Below are positions 18,910-28,261 of a stretch of DNA of 64,000 bases, piece by piece. The stretch is taken from the NCBI RefSeq assembly GCF_004368785.1, contig NZ_SODM01000004.1:577227-641226 (forward strand). The letters run 5' to 3'. A program made the translations under genes and the position numbers. Position 1 is the stretch's first letter, and every line of letters begins with the position of its first letter. The notes below the pieces were generated by a model. The model saw only the letters and a program-made list of their open reading frames with translations, made no database searches and was not told where the DNA came from. Source of the DNA: Flavobacterium sp. 270. GTDB lineage: Bacteria > Bacteroidota > Bacteroidia > Flavobacteriales > Flavobacteriaceae.

Positions 18910-20430
18910 ATGAATCAATTTTTATCCTCAATATTATTATTGATGTTTGCGACAAACAGTTTTTCACAAAATGCTGTTTCTCTGGTTCCAAAAACACCAT
19001 CAAAAGCACCAGATTATTTCTGTACATGGAACATACAAGGTTATGTCTGCAATTTTAAATCTACTGCAGGAAATCGTCAGGAAATGACAGAAAATAATAT
19101 GTTTGGTAATGGTGAATATCAAAACTGGGTTACTTTTTTTCCAAAAATACGTGAAGATCTCATTTTTGTAATGGATGATTCATGGGATATTCCGATAGCA
19201 GAAATCAGCAAAGACGGCCCCACTTTTGGTCTTACAGAATTAAATCAGGAACGTTTTCCTTCGTACACCGGAAATCCGGCAGAAAGGCTGACAAAATTGG
19301 TTGATGCTGTAAAAGCAAAAGGATGGAAAGGCCTTGGCGGATGGATCTGCGCACAGGAAGCTCCAGTTGTTGGAAATGTAAACTCAGAAGAATATTGGAC
19401 AAAACGTTTAAAAGATGCCAATGAAGCAGGATTTGCGTATTGGAAAGTAGATTGGGGTAAACAATCCAGAAATTTAGAATGGAGAAAAACCATGACAAAA
19501 TTGGGCAGAACTTACGCTCCAAATTTAGTTATAGAACACGCTTTTAACGGAACACCTTTAGAGTTTAGTGATACTTATAGAACTTATGATGTCGAAAATG
19601 TTATTGCACAACCAGTAACTATTCAAAGAATAAGCGAATTATTAAAATACAAACCTCAGGGTCAGGCAAAAGGAATTATTAACTGCGAAGACGAACCTTA
19701 CATTGCTGCAGGTTTAGGCTGCGCAATTGGTATTATGAGATATCCGTTTGCAGATAATATTCCAAACGGCGCAACCGATTATGTTTTTCCTGCCGCGGGA
19801 CGTAATATCAAACACAGATTAGACGAAGTAACAAGAGCCGTAAGATGGCACCGTATTGCCGAACCTTTTGGAGTTGGGTCGGACATTTACAGTGTTGATA
19901 CAGCAATACTAAAAGATTACTGGGTTTTAGGAGAGAGAGAAACCTGGAATAAAGCCCATAAACCGGGGGATACATTAAGAGAAAATGCTCCTGCAAGAGT
20001 CAGCCGTGGGCTGCCGCTTGCAAAAGTTTTAAATCCAAGTCCGAATCAACCCTTTGTTTTATCATCTCTATACCCCAATGGAGCTGTTGCAATTGCGACG
20101 ATCGGACGAGGAATAAACCGAGAATATATTACGCAGCGAATTAAAGTAGAACAAGAAATCCAAAACATTGATAATCCTATCGGAATCTTTGGCGATTATG
20201 ATACGCTGACATTAATTCTTCCGAAAAAAATAAAAGCATCAGAATACGAAGTTTTAGGTCAGGATTTAGCTTCAGACAAAGCTTCGGTGATTACAAAAGG
20301 TATTCTATTCAAAGAAAATAAAATCATTATTTCTGGTGAAATCATTAGAAAAATTGGACTTGCTGAAGCATCAAAAAACGATATTTCAGATCCGGGATTA
20401 GTGTTGAAATTTAATAGAAAAAACAAATGA
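18910..20430 (+). CDS. Secreted clan GH-D-like glycoside hydrolase (alpha-galactosidase-like barrel)
   Basis: 506 aa with signal peptide MNQFLSSILLLMFATNSFSQ. The order of barrel motifs recalls GH27/GH36: LIFVMDDSWDIP (about 74-85), KAKGWKGLGGWICAQE (about 135-150), then FAYWKVDWGKQSRN (about 175-188). In the last, the Asp of WKVDWG is at the usual nucleophile position. The later segment GIINCEDEPYIAAGLG may contribute the other carboxylate. Exact family membership is not certain and the substrate is open. A galactose- or arabinose-type side chain of pectin is plausible from context. Its stop overlaps the next start (ATGA at 20427), so translation is coupled to the GH28 enzyme. Confidence 0.65.
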   Translation: MNQFLSSILLLMFATNSFSQNAVSLVPKTPSKAPDYFCTWNIQGYVCNFKSTAGNRQEMTENNMFGNGEYQNWVTFFPKIREDLIFVMDDSWDIPIAEISKDGPTFGLTELNQERFPSYTGNPAERLTKLVDAVKAKGWKGLGGWICAQEAPVVGNVNSEEYWTKRLKDANEAGFAYWKVDWGKQSRNLEWRKTMTKLGRTYAPNLVIEHAFNGTPLEFSDTYRTYDVENVIAQPVTIQRISELLKYKPQGQAKGIINCEDEPYIAAGLGCAIGIMRYPFADNIPNGATDYVFPAAGRNIKHRLDEVTRAVRWHRIAEPFGVGSDIYSVDTAILKDYWVLGERETWNKAHKPGDTLRENAPARVSRGLPLAKVLNPSPNQPFVLSSLYPNGAVAIATIGRGINREYITQRIKVEQEIQNIDNPIGIFGDYDTLTLILPKKIKASEYEVLGQDLASDKASVITKGILFKENKIIISGEIIRKIGLAEASKNDISDPGLVLKFNRKNK

Positions 20431-21983
20431 AGACTAAATCCATAAAATCATTATTCATTATAGCTATCCTGTTGTTTTCGGTAAATTTATTTTCAAAAAA
20501 CAATTTCGTTCCTAATAATACCTTCAACGTTCGCGAATACGGCGCCATTGGAGACGGTAAAAATCTGGACAGTCCGGCAATCAATAAAGCGATCGAAGCT
20601 GCCGTAAAAGCCGGTGGCGGAACCGTATTTGTTCCTGCCGGAGTTTATCTAAGCGGTTCGATTCGCATGCAGAGCAATATCAATTTATTTATTGATGCGG
20701 GTGCAACCATTTTGGGAGCGCCGCAGAATTTAAATGCTTACGACGAAACCGAACCTTATTCGTTTGGACCTTACCAAGACGGGCCTCACAGTTATTTTCA
20801 TAACAGCCTTATTTGGGGCGAAAATCTAACCAACGTTTTTATTACCGGAAACGGAATGATAAACGGCGGCGGATTGGAGCGCGATGATGAAGGTGTTTTA
20901 AATAAAATGAACGGTCACGACGATTGGCAAAATCCAAAACCGGCTTTAAATACACCCGTTCGTTTAGGAAACAAAGCCATTGCCTTAAAGAATTGCAGAA
21001 ATGTTTTAATTCGAGATATTACCATTTTTCACGGAGGTCATTTCGCTATTTTAGTTACAGGCTGCGATAATATGACATTGGATAATATTACAATAGACAC
21101 CAATCGCGACGGGATTGATATTGACTGCTGTCGTTTTGTAATGGTTTCAAACTGTCGCGTTAATTCTCCTGGAGATGACGGAATCTGCCTTAAAAGCACT
21201 TATGCTCTTGGCGAATTTAGAGTTACGGAAAATGTTACCATTACCAATTGTCAGGTTTCAGGATTTCAGGAAGGTACATTATTGGATGGTACAAGATTAC
21301 CAAGACCGAAAGCATCTGGCCGTATTAAATTAGGGACAGAATCAAGCGGCGGTTTTAGAAACATTACAATCTCAAATTGTACACTTCGCAGCTGTAGAGG
21401 ATTAGCTTTAGAACAAGTTGATGGCGGCATTCTGGAAAATGTTACCATTACTAATCTCGTAATGACCGATTTGTATCATTACGGAATTTACATTGCAACA
21501 GGCAAACGCAATCGCTCGCCAAAAATTACCACCCCAAGCACGATGAAAAATGTTTTAATATCAAACATTATTGCCGATGGTGTAGAAATGATGAGCGGTA
21601 TTCAGATTCTGGGATTACCGGAAAAACCCATCGAAGGACTTCGACTTGAAAATATCAGATTAATAAGCAAAGGCGGCGGCACTCTTGAAGATGCCAAAAT
21701 AGAACCGAGAGAACTGGGAGACGGCTATCCTGAACCTTATAAAATAGGCACTTTACCAACTTACGGAATTTTTGCGCGCCATGTAAAAAACTTGGAAATC
21801 GCCAACATTACCACTCAATTTTTAACCGAAGACAAACGTCCGGCTGCTATTTTTTCTGATATAGATGGACTTGATATTGATAATTTCAAACCACAATTTG
21901 CAAAAGAAACCAAAGCCGTAATTTTTAAAAGTGATGTCAAGAATGTAAGCGTTCGTAATTCACCTTCAATTAAGAAACAATAA
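20427..21983 (+). CDS. GH28 polygalacturonase-like enzyme (first of four)
   Basis: 518 aa with an N-terminal signal (IAILLFSVNLFSK). It starts FNVREYGAIGDGKNLDSPAI, the typical opening of the right-handed beta-helix. GH28 catalytic signatures: NRDGIDIDCC (about 230), SPGDDGICLKS (about 250, Asp pair) and GRIKLGTESSGGF (about 290-305). Bacterial GH28 enzymes hydrolyse alpha-galacturonosyl bonds in homogalacturonan or rhamnogalacturonan. The closed insertion with GHDDWQNPKPALNT and the TES motif suggest exo-action, which is inference. It overlaps the GH-D-like gene by 4 bp. Confidence 0.88.
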   Translation: MKTKSIKSLFIIAILLFSVNLFSKNNFVPNNTFNVREYGAIGDGKNLDSPAINKAIEAAVKAGGGTVFVPAGVYLSGSIRMQSNINLFIDAGATILGAPQNLNAYDETEPYSFGPYQDGPHSYFHNSLIWGENLTNVFITGNGMINGGGLERDDEGVLNKMNGHDDWQNPKPALNTPVRLGNKAIALKNCRNVLIRDITIFHGGHFAILVTGCDNMTLDNITIDTNRDGIDIDCCRFVMVSNCRVNSPGDDGICLKSTYALGEFRVTENVTITNCQVSGFQEGTLLDGTRLPRPKASGRIKLGTESSGGFRNITISNCTLRSCRGLALEQVDGGILENVTITNLVMTDLYHYGIYIATGKRNRSPKITTPSTMKNVLISNIIADGVEMMSGIQILGLPEKPIEGLRLENIRLISKGGGTLEDAKIEPRELGDGYPEPYKIGTLPTYGIFARHVKNLEIANITTQFLTEDKRPAAIFSDIDGLDIDNFKPQFAKETKAVIFKSDVKNVSVRNSPSIKKQ

Positions 21984-22024
21984 CCAAACTCAATTTAGAA
22001 TAAAAAATAACCACCAGAATACCA

Positions 22025-24364
22025 ATGAAAAAAATAGTAATCACATTCCTTTTATCAATCTTCACCATTGGGGCAATTGCAAAAACATCCGTTGCTGCAG
22101 ACCGCTGGCTCGAAATAGATTTGTATTGGTTTGAACATAAAGACATGCAAAAATCTGCCGATATTTTCTGGCAGCGTTACGAACCATTAATGAAAGGAAT
22201 TGACGGCTGGAAAGGCGTGATAATTAATGTTGGATGGATTACTGATTATTTATACGAATGGCAGGGCGACATTAATCAGGAAATAAAATTACCTAAAAAC
22301 ATGAGAACCTGGGGTTCTATTAAAGATGGAGGTCAACTGGCAGGAACAACTCCAGAACGCATGGATTTATGGAAAGAACGTTTTGAAAAAGCAGACAAAC
22401 CGCAATCTATCGAATATGAAAAATGGACGTATGCTGACCTTAAAAAATTAGTATCCATTCTAAAGAAAACAGCTCAAAATAAATACAATTTAAAAGATAT
22501 AAAAGTCGGAACCTTTATTACCGGAGGCGATAGTTCGTACGACGGAGATAAAGCACAATTTTCTATAAAACATCCTAATTCATACCGAAACGGAAAGCCA
22601 AATATGGTGGCTAAGTTAGAAGCCGAAAACCATAAATATGGTGCTTATCCAACAGGAATTCCGGCAGGAACGCCATTAACAGAATTCTTTGGAAAACAAT
22701 GGGGAAGTTTGTCAAAAGCATTAAATCTTGATGTTATTATTTTGAGAGACGGCTTTTTAGGAACTGGACTTTATTCGAGAAGAAAAGGCCCTTATGGCGA
22801 AACCGCTCCAAAAGACCCAAAATTGGTAAAAGAATGGAGCGACGCCATTGGCGATTTGGTAAAACAAACCAAAATATCAAATCCAAAAGCTTTAGTTATT
22901 GGATATTCTAATGCGGCTAGTGCCGTTGGCGGCTGGCGTGCCAATTGTTTTGATCTGGAAACTATTGCAAAAGAAGGTTATCTTGACGGATGGATTGATC
23001 AATCCTGGGCGGGTTCCTGGAACGAAGTCGGACAGCGTCCGGTGATGAATTACGTGCCGGAAGTTCGTTTTTGGAGTTCACCATTATTGGGTTACAGCTA
23101 TATGTTGAGTTATATGCTTTCGCATTCTGCAATGTTGGCCGACACTAAAGTACACCACTATTTTCTGACTGAAACTTTTGATGCCTGGGAAACCTGGGAC
23201 ATGATTCACAATGCTCGTGAAAGATCACGCTGGGGAATTTGGGCATATTCGCACGCGGCAGTAAAAATGCCAAGCGGTTTAAAAATGCCAAACGGAAGCT
23301 ATATTTCGTGGTGCAACAGAGGAAAAAATCTCCTTTCGGAAGAAGATGTTGCGTTTATCGCCAATACTACAAATGAAGCTTTTACCGATGCTGCATCAAC
23401 CAAAGAAGTTTTTGGACCAACAATGGTCTATTGCAGAAGTGCATTAGAATGGCAAAACAACAATAAACCAGACGAAAACATTAAAGAATGGATTGACGAA
23501 CAAGCCGGAACTTTAATGAAATGGTCTGCTCCTATTATGTCTGTAACACGTTTAGAATATTTGCCAAAAGTAGAAAGTGAGTTGTTTATGTTTCAAACAC
23601 CTTCGCACTTAACTTCATCAGAAAAAACAAATTTAATAACGGCATTACAATCCGGAAAACCGGCTATGGTTATCGGAAGTCCTGCGGGCGGATTAGATCC
23701 TGAAATTGCTTCTCTTTTAGGGGTTTCTTCTACTGATACTGCCATTAACGGAACGAAATACATCGGAAGTATTAATTACAAAACGGATGGAATTTATCAA
23801 GGATTACCCAATACATTTCCAATTTTTCAGCCTTTTACCCAAAATAAATTTACTAAAGAACTGGAATCGATTTACAGTGTAAGCTTCTCGCCTGCTCTTG
23901 GTTACAATCAAACGAATGGAAAGAATTTAATTTATTGGGATGCGCCGGAATTCTTCAATAATCTTCCTGCGGGAACAGATAATTACAAAGGTTCTTTAGA
24001 TCAGATTATGGGAAGTCCAGTGCCTTATGTTTTGACTGCCAGATTAATGAATGAAACTTTAAAAAAATCGGGTTTTGCTTATGTTGACGAAATTAAATTA
24101 GAAAAACCAGTTCAATTATCAATGTGGCAGTTGAAAGATGGAAGCTTCAAAATTATGGCAGGAAATCTCGAAGAAGGTATCAATCATACCGCAGATCATA
24201 AGATAGAAACGGTATTAAATCTGCCTTCGCAATTTGTAAAAAACAAATCGGTAGAAATTTCTGAAGTATGGAACAGAACAAGCAGCATTATCGGAAATAA
24301 AAAGCTGAACATCAATCTGGAACAGGCCCAAACCAAACTTTATATAATACAAAAACCACAATAA
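22025..24364 (+). CDS. Large secreted protein, probable glycoside hydrolase of unassigned family
   Basis: 779 aa with signal peptide MKKIVITFLLSIFTIGAIAK. I do not recognise the family. Residues about 25-430 read like a (beta/alpha)8 barrel (WLEIDLYWFEH, GWKGVIINVGWITDYL, KVGTFITGGDSS, LDVIILRDGFLG, ALVIGYSNAAS, GYLDGWIDQSWAGSWNEVG). HHYFLTETFDAWETWDM (about 378-394) is a strong acidic segment. Residues about 530-620 (LTSSEKTNLITALQSGKPAM, VIGSPAGGLDPEIASLLGV) resemble the flavodoxin-like domain that follows the barrel in GH42-like enzymes, and a beta-rich tail ends the protein. Its place among GH28 genes suggests a pectin side-chain hydrolase. It overlaps the next start by one base. Confidence 0.5.
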   Translation: MKKIVITFLLSIFTIGAIAKTSVAADRWLEIDLYWFEHKDMQKSADIFWQRYEPLMKGIDGWKGVIINVGWITDYLYEWQGDINQEIKLPKNMRTWGSIKDGGQLAGTTPERMDLWKERFEKADKPQSIEYEKWTYADLKKLVSILKKTAQNKYNLKDIKVGTFITGGDSSYDGDKAQFSIKHPNSYRNGKPNMVAKLEAENHKYGAYPTGIPAGTPLTEFFGKQWGSLSKALNLDVIILRDGFLGTGLYSRRKGPYGETAPKDPKLVKEWSDAIGDLVKQTKISNPKALVIGYSNAASAVGGWRANCFDLETIAKEGYLDGWIDQSWAGSWNEVGQRPVMNYVPEVRFWSSPLLGYSYMLSYMLSHSAMLADTKVHHYFLTETFDAWETWDMIHNARERSRWGIWAYSHAAVKMPSGLKMPNGSYISWCNRGKNLLSEEDVAFIANTTNEAFTDAASTKEVFGPTMVYCRSALEWQNNNKPDENIKEWIDEQAGTLMKWSAPIMSVTRLEYLPKVESELFMFQTPSHLTSSEKTNLITALQSGKPAMVIGSPAGGLDPEIASLLGVSSTDTAINGTKYIGSINYKTDGIYQGLPNTFPIFQPFTQNKFTKELESIYSVSFSPALGYNQTNGKNLIYWDAPEFFNNLPAGTDNYKGSLDQIMGSPVPYVLTARLMNETLKKSGFAYVDEIKLEKPVQLSMWQLKDGSFKIMAGNLEEGINHTADHKIETVLNLPSQFVKNKSVEISEVWNRTSSIIGNKKLNINLEQAQTKLYIIQKPQ

Positions 24365-26013
24365 TGAAAAACTATCTAATTCTATTTTTTAGTTTGATTG
24401 CGTTGCATTGTACTGCAAAAAACATCAATATAGTTGAGTACGGCGCAATTGCAGACGGAAAAACATTAAATACAAAAATCGTTCAAAAAGCAATTGATGA
24501 TTGTTCTGCTTCTGGCGGCGGAATTGTAACGGTTCCTACAGGTCAATTTCTTATTGGAACTATTTACTTAAAAAATGATGTAAACCTTCATTTAGAAAGT
24601 GGCGCGGTTTTGCTGGGAAGTACAAAAATGGAAGATTATAATCCGTCGAATTTGATTCGCGGCGTTGAAGTAAATAATATTTCTATTACCGGAAAGGGAA
24701 CTATTGACGGTCAGGGTCACACTTTTTGGATTCCAGCAGACAGAAGCAAAATTCCGTACGATCGTGCACCAGAATGGATTCATCAAACCACAAGTCCGAG
24801 AAACATGTTAAAGTTAGAAGGCTGTAAAGGTGTTACCATTCAAAATGTTCACTTAAAAGGATCAGAAAGCTGGACTTTGCATTTATTGGGCTGCGATCAG
24901 GTTGTTGTGGATGGAATTAGTATTAGAAACCCACTTCAGGGACCAAATACAGACGGAATTGACATGCAAGCCTGTAGTAATGTACGAATTTCAAATTCTG
25001 ATATTTATACGCGTGACGATGCTATTTGTTTTAAAAACAGAGATCCAAGATATACCAGTAAAGTCTGCGAAAACATCACCGTAACCAATTGTATTTTAAC
25101 CTCAGCTTGTAATTCTTTTAAAATAGGAACAGAATCTTTGGGCGATTTCAAGAATATTGTTTTCAGCAATTCAGTTATAAAAACAGCAAGACCAGACGAA
25201 GAATTAGCAAAAGATGCTGCCGAATATATTGACATAAAAGCCCGCAGATACGGATTGGCAGCGTCAAGCGGCATTGCTTTAGAAAGCGTTGACGGAGCAA
25301 ACATTCAAGGCGTAACCATTTCCAATATTGTAATAGATGGCGCTTGGTGTCCGATTTTTATCCGATTAGGAAATCGCGGCGCAGGAGAACAAAAAGTTTC
25401 TCCATCTGTTGCAGGAACTTTAAAAGACGTTATTATTTCAAACATTGTGGCTTATAATGCCAGTATTGCTTCTTCAATTACTTCAATTCCGGGTTCTTAT
25501 GTAGAAAATGTCATTTTAAGCAATATCATTATCAAAACATTGGGTGGCGAAAATAAAGAAACAGCTTCAATTGTTTTGGACGAATTAGAAAAATCATATC
25601 CCGATCCTAAAATGTGGGGACGCGTTTTATCAAAATCAGACTACACTCACCCTATTCCAATTTCTGGATTATTTGTTAGACATGCCAAAAATATTCAGTT
25701 AGATAATGTTCAGATTTATGTAGATAAAGAAGACATGCGTCCGCTGGTAAAACTAGAAGATGTAGAAGGATTTTATGTGAATAATTTCAAAACAGATAAA
25801 AACAGCAAAGGCGAAAGTGTTCTTGATTTTAAAGACGTTAGAGAAGCCAATCTTCTTAATTTGAATATTCCGGCAACCATTCCGTGGTTTTCATTCAAAG
25901 GAAATAAAACAAATGATATTACGATTCAGACTTTCAAAAAAATCAAAAATGAAGATTTGATCCGAAAAGAAAAGGACGTTTCAAAAGAGGCTGTCAGACT
26001 GATAAATTTATAA
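24364..26013 (+). CDS. GH28 polygalacturonase-like enzyme (second of four)
   Basis: 549 aa, signal MKNYLILFFSLIALHCTAKN. It opens INIVEYGAIADGKTLNTKIV and carries GH28 motifs NTDGIDMQAC (about 197), YTRDDAICFKN (about 217) and CNSFKIGTESLGDF (about 245). The Asp pair and the NTDG box are intact, so activity is expected. The C-terminal about 100 residues extend beyond the helix core (DKEDMRPLVKLEDVEGFYVN and onward). An internal Cys close to the signal cleavage site (HCTAKN) might allow lipidation, but the lipobox is poor. It starts on the last base of the preceding stop codon, so the two are cotranslated. Confidence 0.88.
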   Translation: MKNYLILFFSLIALHCTAKNINIVEYGAIADGKTLNTKIVQKAIDDCSASGGGIVTVPTGQFLIGTIYLKNDVNLHLESGAVLLGSTKMEDYNPSNLIRGVEVNNISITGKGTIDGQGHTFWIPADRSKIPYDRAPEWIHQTTSPRNMLKLEGCKGVTIQNVHLKGSESWTLHLLGCDQVVVDGISIRNPLQGPNTDGIDMQACSNVRISNSDIYTRDDAICFKNRDPRYTSKVCENITVTNCILTSACNSFKIGTESLGDFKNIVFSNSVIKTARPDEELAKDAAEYIDIKARRYGLAASSGIALESVDGANIQGVTISNIVIDGAWCPIFIRLGNRGAGEQKVSPSVAGTLKDVIISNIVAYNASIASSITSIPGSYVENVILSNIIIKTLGGENKETASIVLDELEKSYPDPKMWGRVLSKSDYTHPIPISGLFVRHAKNIQLDNVQIYVDKEDMRPLVKLEDVEGFYVNNFKTDKNSKGESVLDFKDVREANLLNLNIPATIPWFSFKGNKTNDITIQTFKKIKNEDLIRKEKDVSKEAVRLINL

Positions 26014-26030
26014 CAATCTGATTTCCGGTT

Positions 26031-26106
26031 CCTGTAAGGTTTCCAAAACCTTGTAGGTATTAAAGTCCGCAGAAATACACCAACAAGGTTTTGGAAACCT
26101 TGCAGG
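26031..26106. repeat. Pair of CAAGGTTT-type palindromic repeat units
   Basis: CCTGTAAGGTTTCCAAAACC (26031-26050, unit to 26057) and ACAAGGTTTTGGAAACCTTG (26083-26102, unit to 26106) are each palindromic. The two 24-bp arms (26031-26054 and 26083-26106) also pair with each other with one mismatch, giving a long hairpin between two enzyme genes. The same unit recurs at 35204-35281. Confidence 0.85.
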
Positions 26107-26140
26107 AAAACTAAGAATATGCATTTTAGAATACTGAATT

Positions 26141-28252
26141 ATGTTTAAAAAATTGATCTTTTTACCTTTACTTCTTCTTTTGTTTTGTCCGGTTTTTGGG
26201 CAAAATTCCGGCATTAGTAAACAAGCTATTGAAAAAGCAATCCGATCAACCGATGTTGAGAGAAAAGTATTTTCAGACAGCGCCGTAATTAATTTATATC
26301 AGGGAAATGGGGTTTTCGGAACTTCATACGGCGCACTTGGACTGCAGATTGATCCCGCAAAAAATGCAAAGCTGACGAAATACGGAAAAACGGAATATTT
26401 GAACATGAATCATTTCGTAAGAGCCAAATTTGGTGCTGATTATGTTATTCCGCTCGCGAAATTTTACTGGGAAAAAGACCCGGAAAAAATAACCAAATAC
26501 AGTCAGGTTCAGTCTTTTTATGACGGAACGCTTTCGACTCAATTTGAATATGAAAAAAACAAAGTTCTTGTAAAAACATGGTTTGATCCGGTTGATAAAA
26601 ATCTGGCAGGATTAAAGATAAATGTGACTGGAAAAGCTTCGAATATTATTTTTAAACCTTCGGATATTTTAGATGTTCATTACGATCAAAAATTAACACA
26701 GATTGCCAAAATAACAAACGAAAATAACCAATGGAAAATTGAATTATCATGTCTGAATAAAAAGACAATTGTTTATCTAAAAACAAATGCTGCTGTAAAA
26801 CTTCAGGATAATAATCTGGTTCTTTCTTTACATTCTGGCGAAAATAATATTCTCCTTTCTGTTGGAAAATCTGTTGCGATTTCTGCCGAAAAATCATTAA
26901 AACAAAACATCGAATGGTGGAATAATAAATGGCAAAATATGGGAATTGTAATTTTCCCCGAAATCCACGCACAACAAATGTGGGTACGCTCTATGGCGCA
27001 ATTTTTATATTCTTTTAATGATGAAAAATTAGGATTGCCGCCACCAATGGGTTTTACAGGAAATCACTGGTCATTTGGCTATCCGCAAGACGATTCTTTT
27101 GTTCATACGATGTTACTTTCAACAGGAAATATCAAAATGGCAAAATCATGGATCGAGTATTTTGCAGAAAGAGTTTCGGGAATGAAAGCTTACACTAAAC
27201 GTTTGATGAATGTGGACGGAATTATGGCGCCTTGGGTTTTTCCTTTAGGCGATTTTGAAGGTTACCACACCCCTTCTGTTCCCAATAAATTTTACTATGA
27301 AATTCACAATTCGGGATATTTTGCCCGCATGGCGTATGAAACAGCTGTTTTTGTAAATGATCAAAACTGGACTCAAAAAAATGCAAAACCCATTATCAGC
27401 GAGACGGCTAAATTCTACAAAAACATTGCAAAAAAAGAAAGCGATAATCTCTGGCATTTATCGATTCAGCCTTCTACAGGACAGGATGAAAAAGGCGGTG
27501 TAGATCAGGATGATTATTTGTGTGCGTTGTACAGCGCGCAATATTGTATGCAAAAAGCGATTGAATATAATTTGGATGAAGACGGAACTTACGCGAAAAT
27601 TTTAAGTGAAGGTTTGGCTTTTCCGGCTTTAAAATCACAAAGAGGTATTTATTTCAGTAATAAAGGAAGAGGCGAATCTGATTTCGGAAAGCAGAAACAT
27701 CCGGTACAATTGAATGCTTTGGCTTTTTTACCTGTGGATAATACGGTTTCTGATGCTTCAAAAACTGCTTACGATTTGCGATATGATATTACAATGGAAG
27801 CTAAAAAGCCTTATTTCTTCGGATGGACTTTAGGCGAATTTCTGCTTGCCGGATCAAGAATGGGAAATGTTTCTGAATGGCAAAAAGACTGGGACAATCT
27901 GACCAAAGCCGATTATGTCGACAAAGACTGGATTCAGGTTTACGAAACTAGCGGTGTTTACAAAGATGCTTATTACAACATTACCAACGGATTAATTACC
28001 CAATCGCTACTAAACAATGTAGTTTCTGACTGGTACGGAAAACTGGAAATCGCAAAATGCAATCCGTGGAAAGGAAAAGTATTCGTTAAGGATATTTATT
28101 CAAAATTAGGAATAACGGTTAACGGAGAAATTGAACAAACTTCGGCTTCATTGGTTTTGAAAGCCTGGAAAGACTGCGAATTTGATCTTCAAGGAGAAAA
28201 AATTTCGCTAAAGAAAAATCAAACTATTAAAAAAAATATTACCCTGAAATAA
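26141..28252 (+). CDS. Secreted probable (alpha/alpha)6-barrel glycoside hydrolase, family unassigned
   Basis: 703 aa with signal peptide MFKKLIFLPLLLLLFCPVFG. Residues about 35-260 look like a beta-sandwich (NLYQGNGVFGTSYGALGLQI, VKTWFDPVDKNLAGLKINV). From about 265 the pattern is helical and toroid-like (MWVRSMAQFLYSFNDE, GNHWSFGYPQDDSFVHTMLL, KMAKSWIEYFAERV, KKPYFFGWTLGEFLLAGSRM). This recalls GH65/GH95-type architecture without allowing a family call. Carboxylate candidates lie in GYPQDDSF and GQDEKGGVDQDDYL. Position between two GH28 genes suggests action on pectic oligosaccharides. Ends 9 bp before the next GH28. Confidence 0.55.
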   Translation: MFKKLIFLPLLLLLFCPVFGQNSGISKQAIEKAIRSTDVERKVFSDSAVINLYQGNGVFGTSYGALGLQIDPAKNAKLTKYGKTEYLNMNHFVRAKFGADYVIPLAKFYWEKDPEKITKYSQVQSFYDGTLSTQFEYEKNKVLVKTWFDPVDKNLAGLKINVTGKASNIIFKPSDILDVHYDQKLTQIAKITNENNQWKIELSCLNKKTIVYLKTNAAVKLQDNNLVLSLHSGENNILLSVGKSVAISAEKSLKQNIEWWNNKWQNMGIVIFPEIHAQQMWVRSMAQFLYSFNDEKLGLPPPMGFTGNHWSFGYPQDDSFVHTMLLSTGNIKMAKSWIEYFAERVSGMKAYTKRLMNVDGIMAPWVFPLGDFEGYHTPSVPNKFYYEIHNSGYFARMAYETAVFVNDQNWTQKNAKPIISETAKFYKNIAKKESDNLWHLSIQPSTGQDEKGGVDQDDYLCALYSAQYCMQKAIEYNLDEDGTYAKILSEGLAFPALKSQRGIYFSNKGRGESDFGKQKHPVQLNALAFLPVDNTVSDASKTAYDLRYDITMEAKKPYFFGWTLGEFLLAGSRMGNVSEWQKDWDNLTKADYVDKDWIQVYETSGVYKDAYYNITNGLITQSLLNNVVSDWYGKLEIAKCNPWKGKVFVKDIYSKLGITVNGEIEQTSASLVLKAWKDCEFDLQGEKISLKKNQTIKKNITLK

Positions 28253-28261
28253 AATTTTAAA

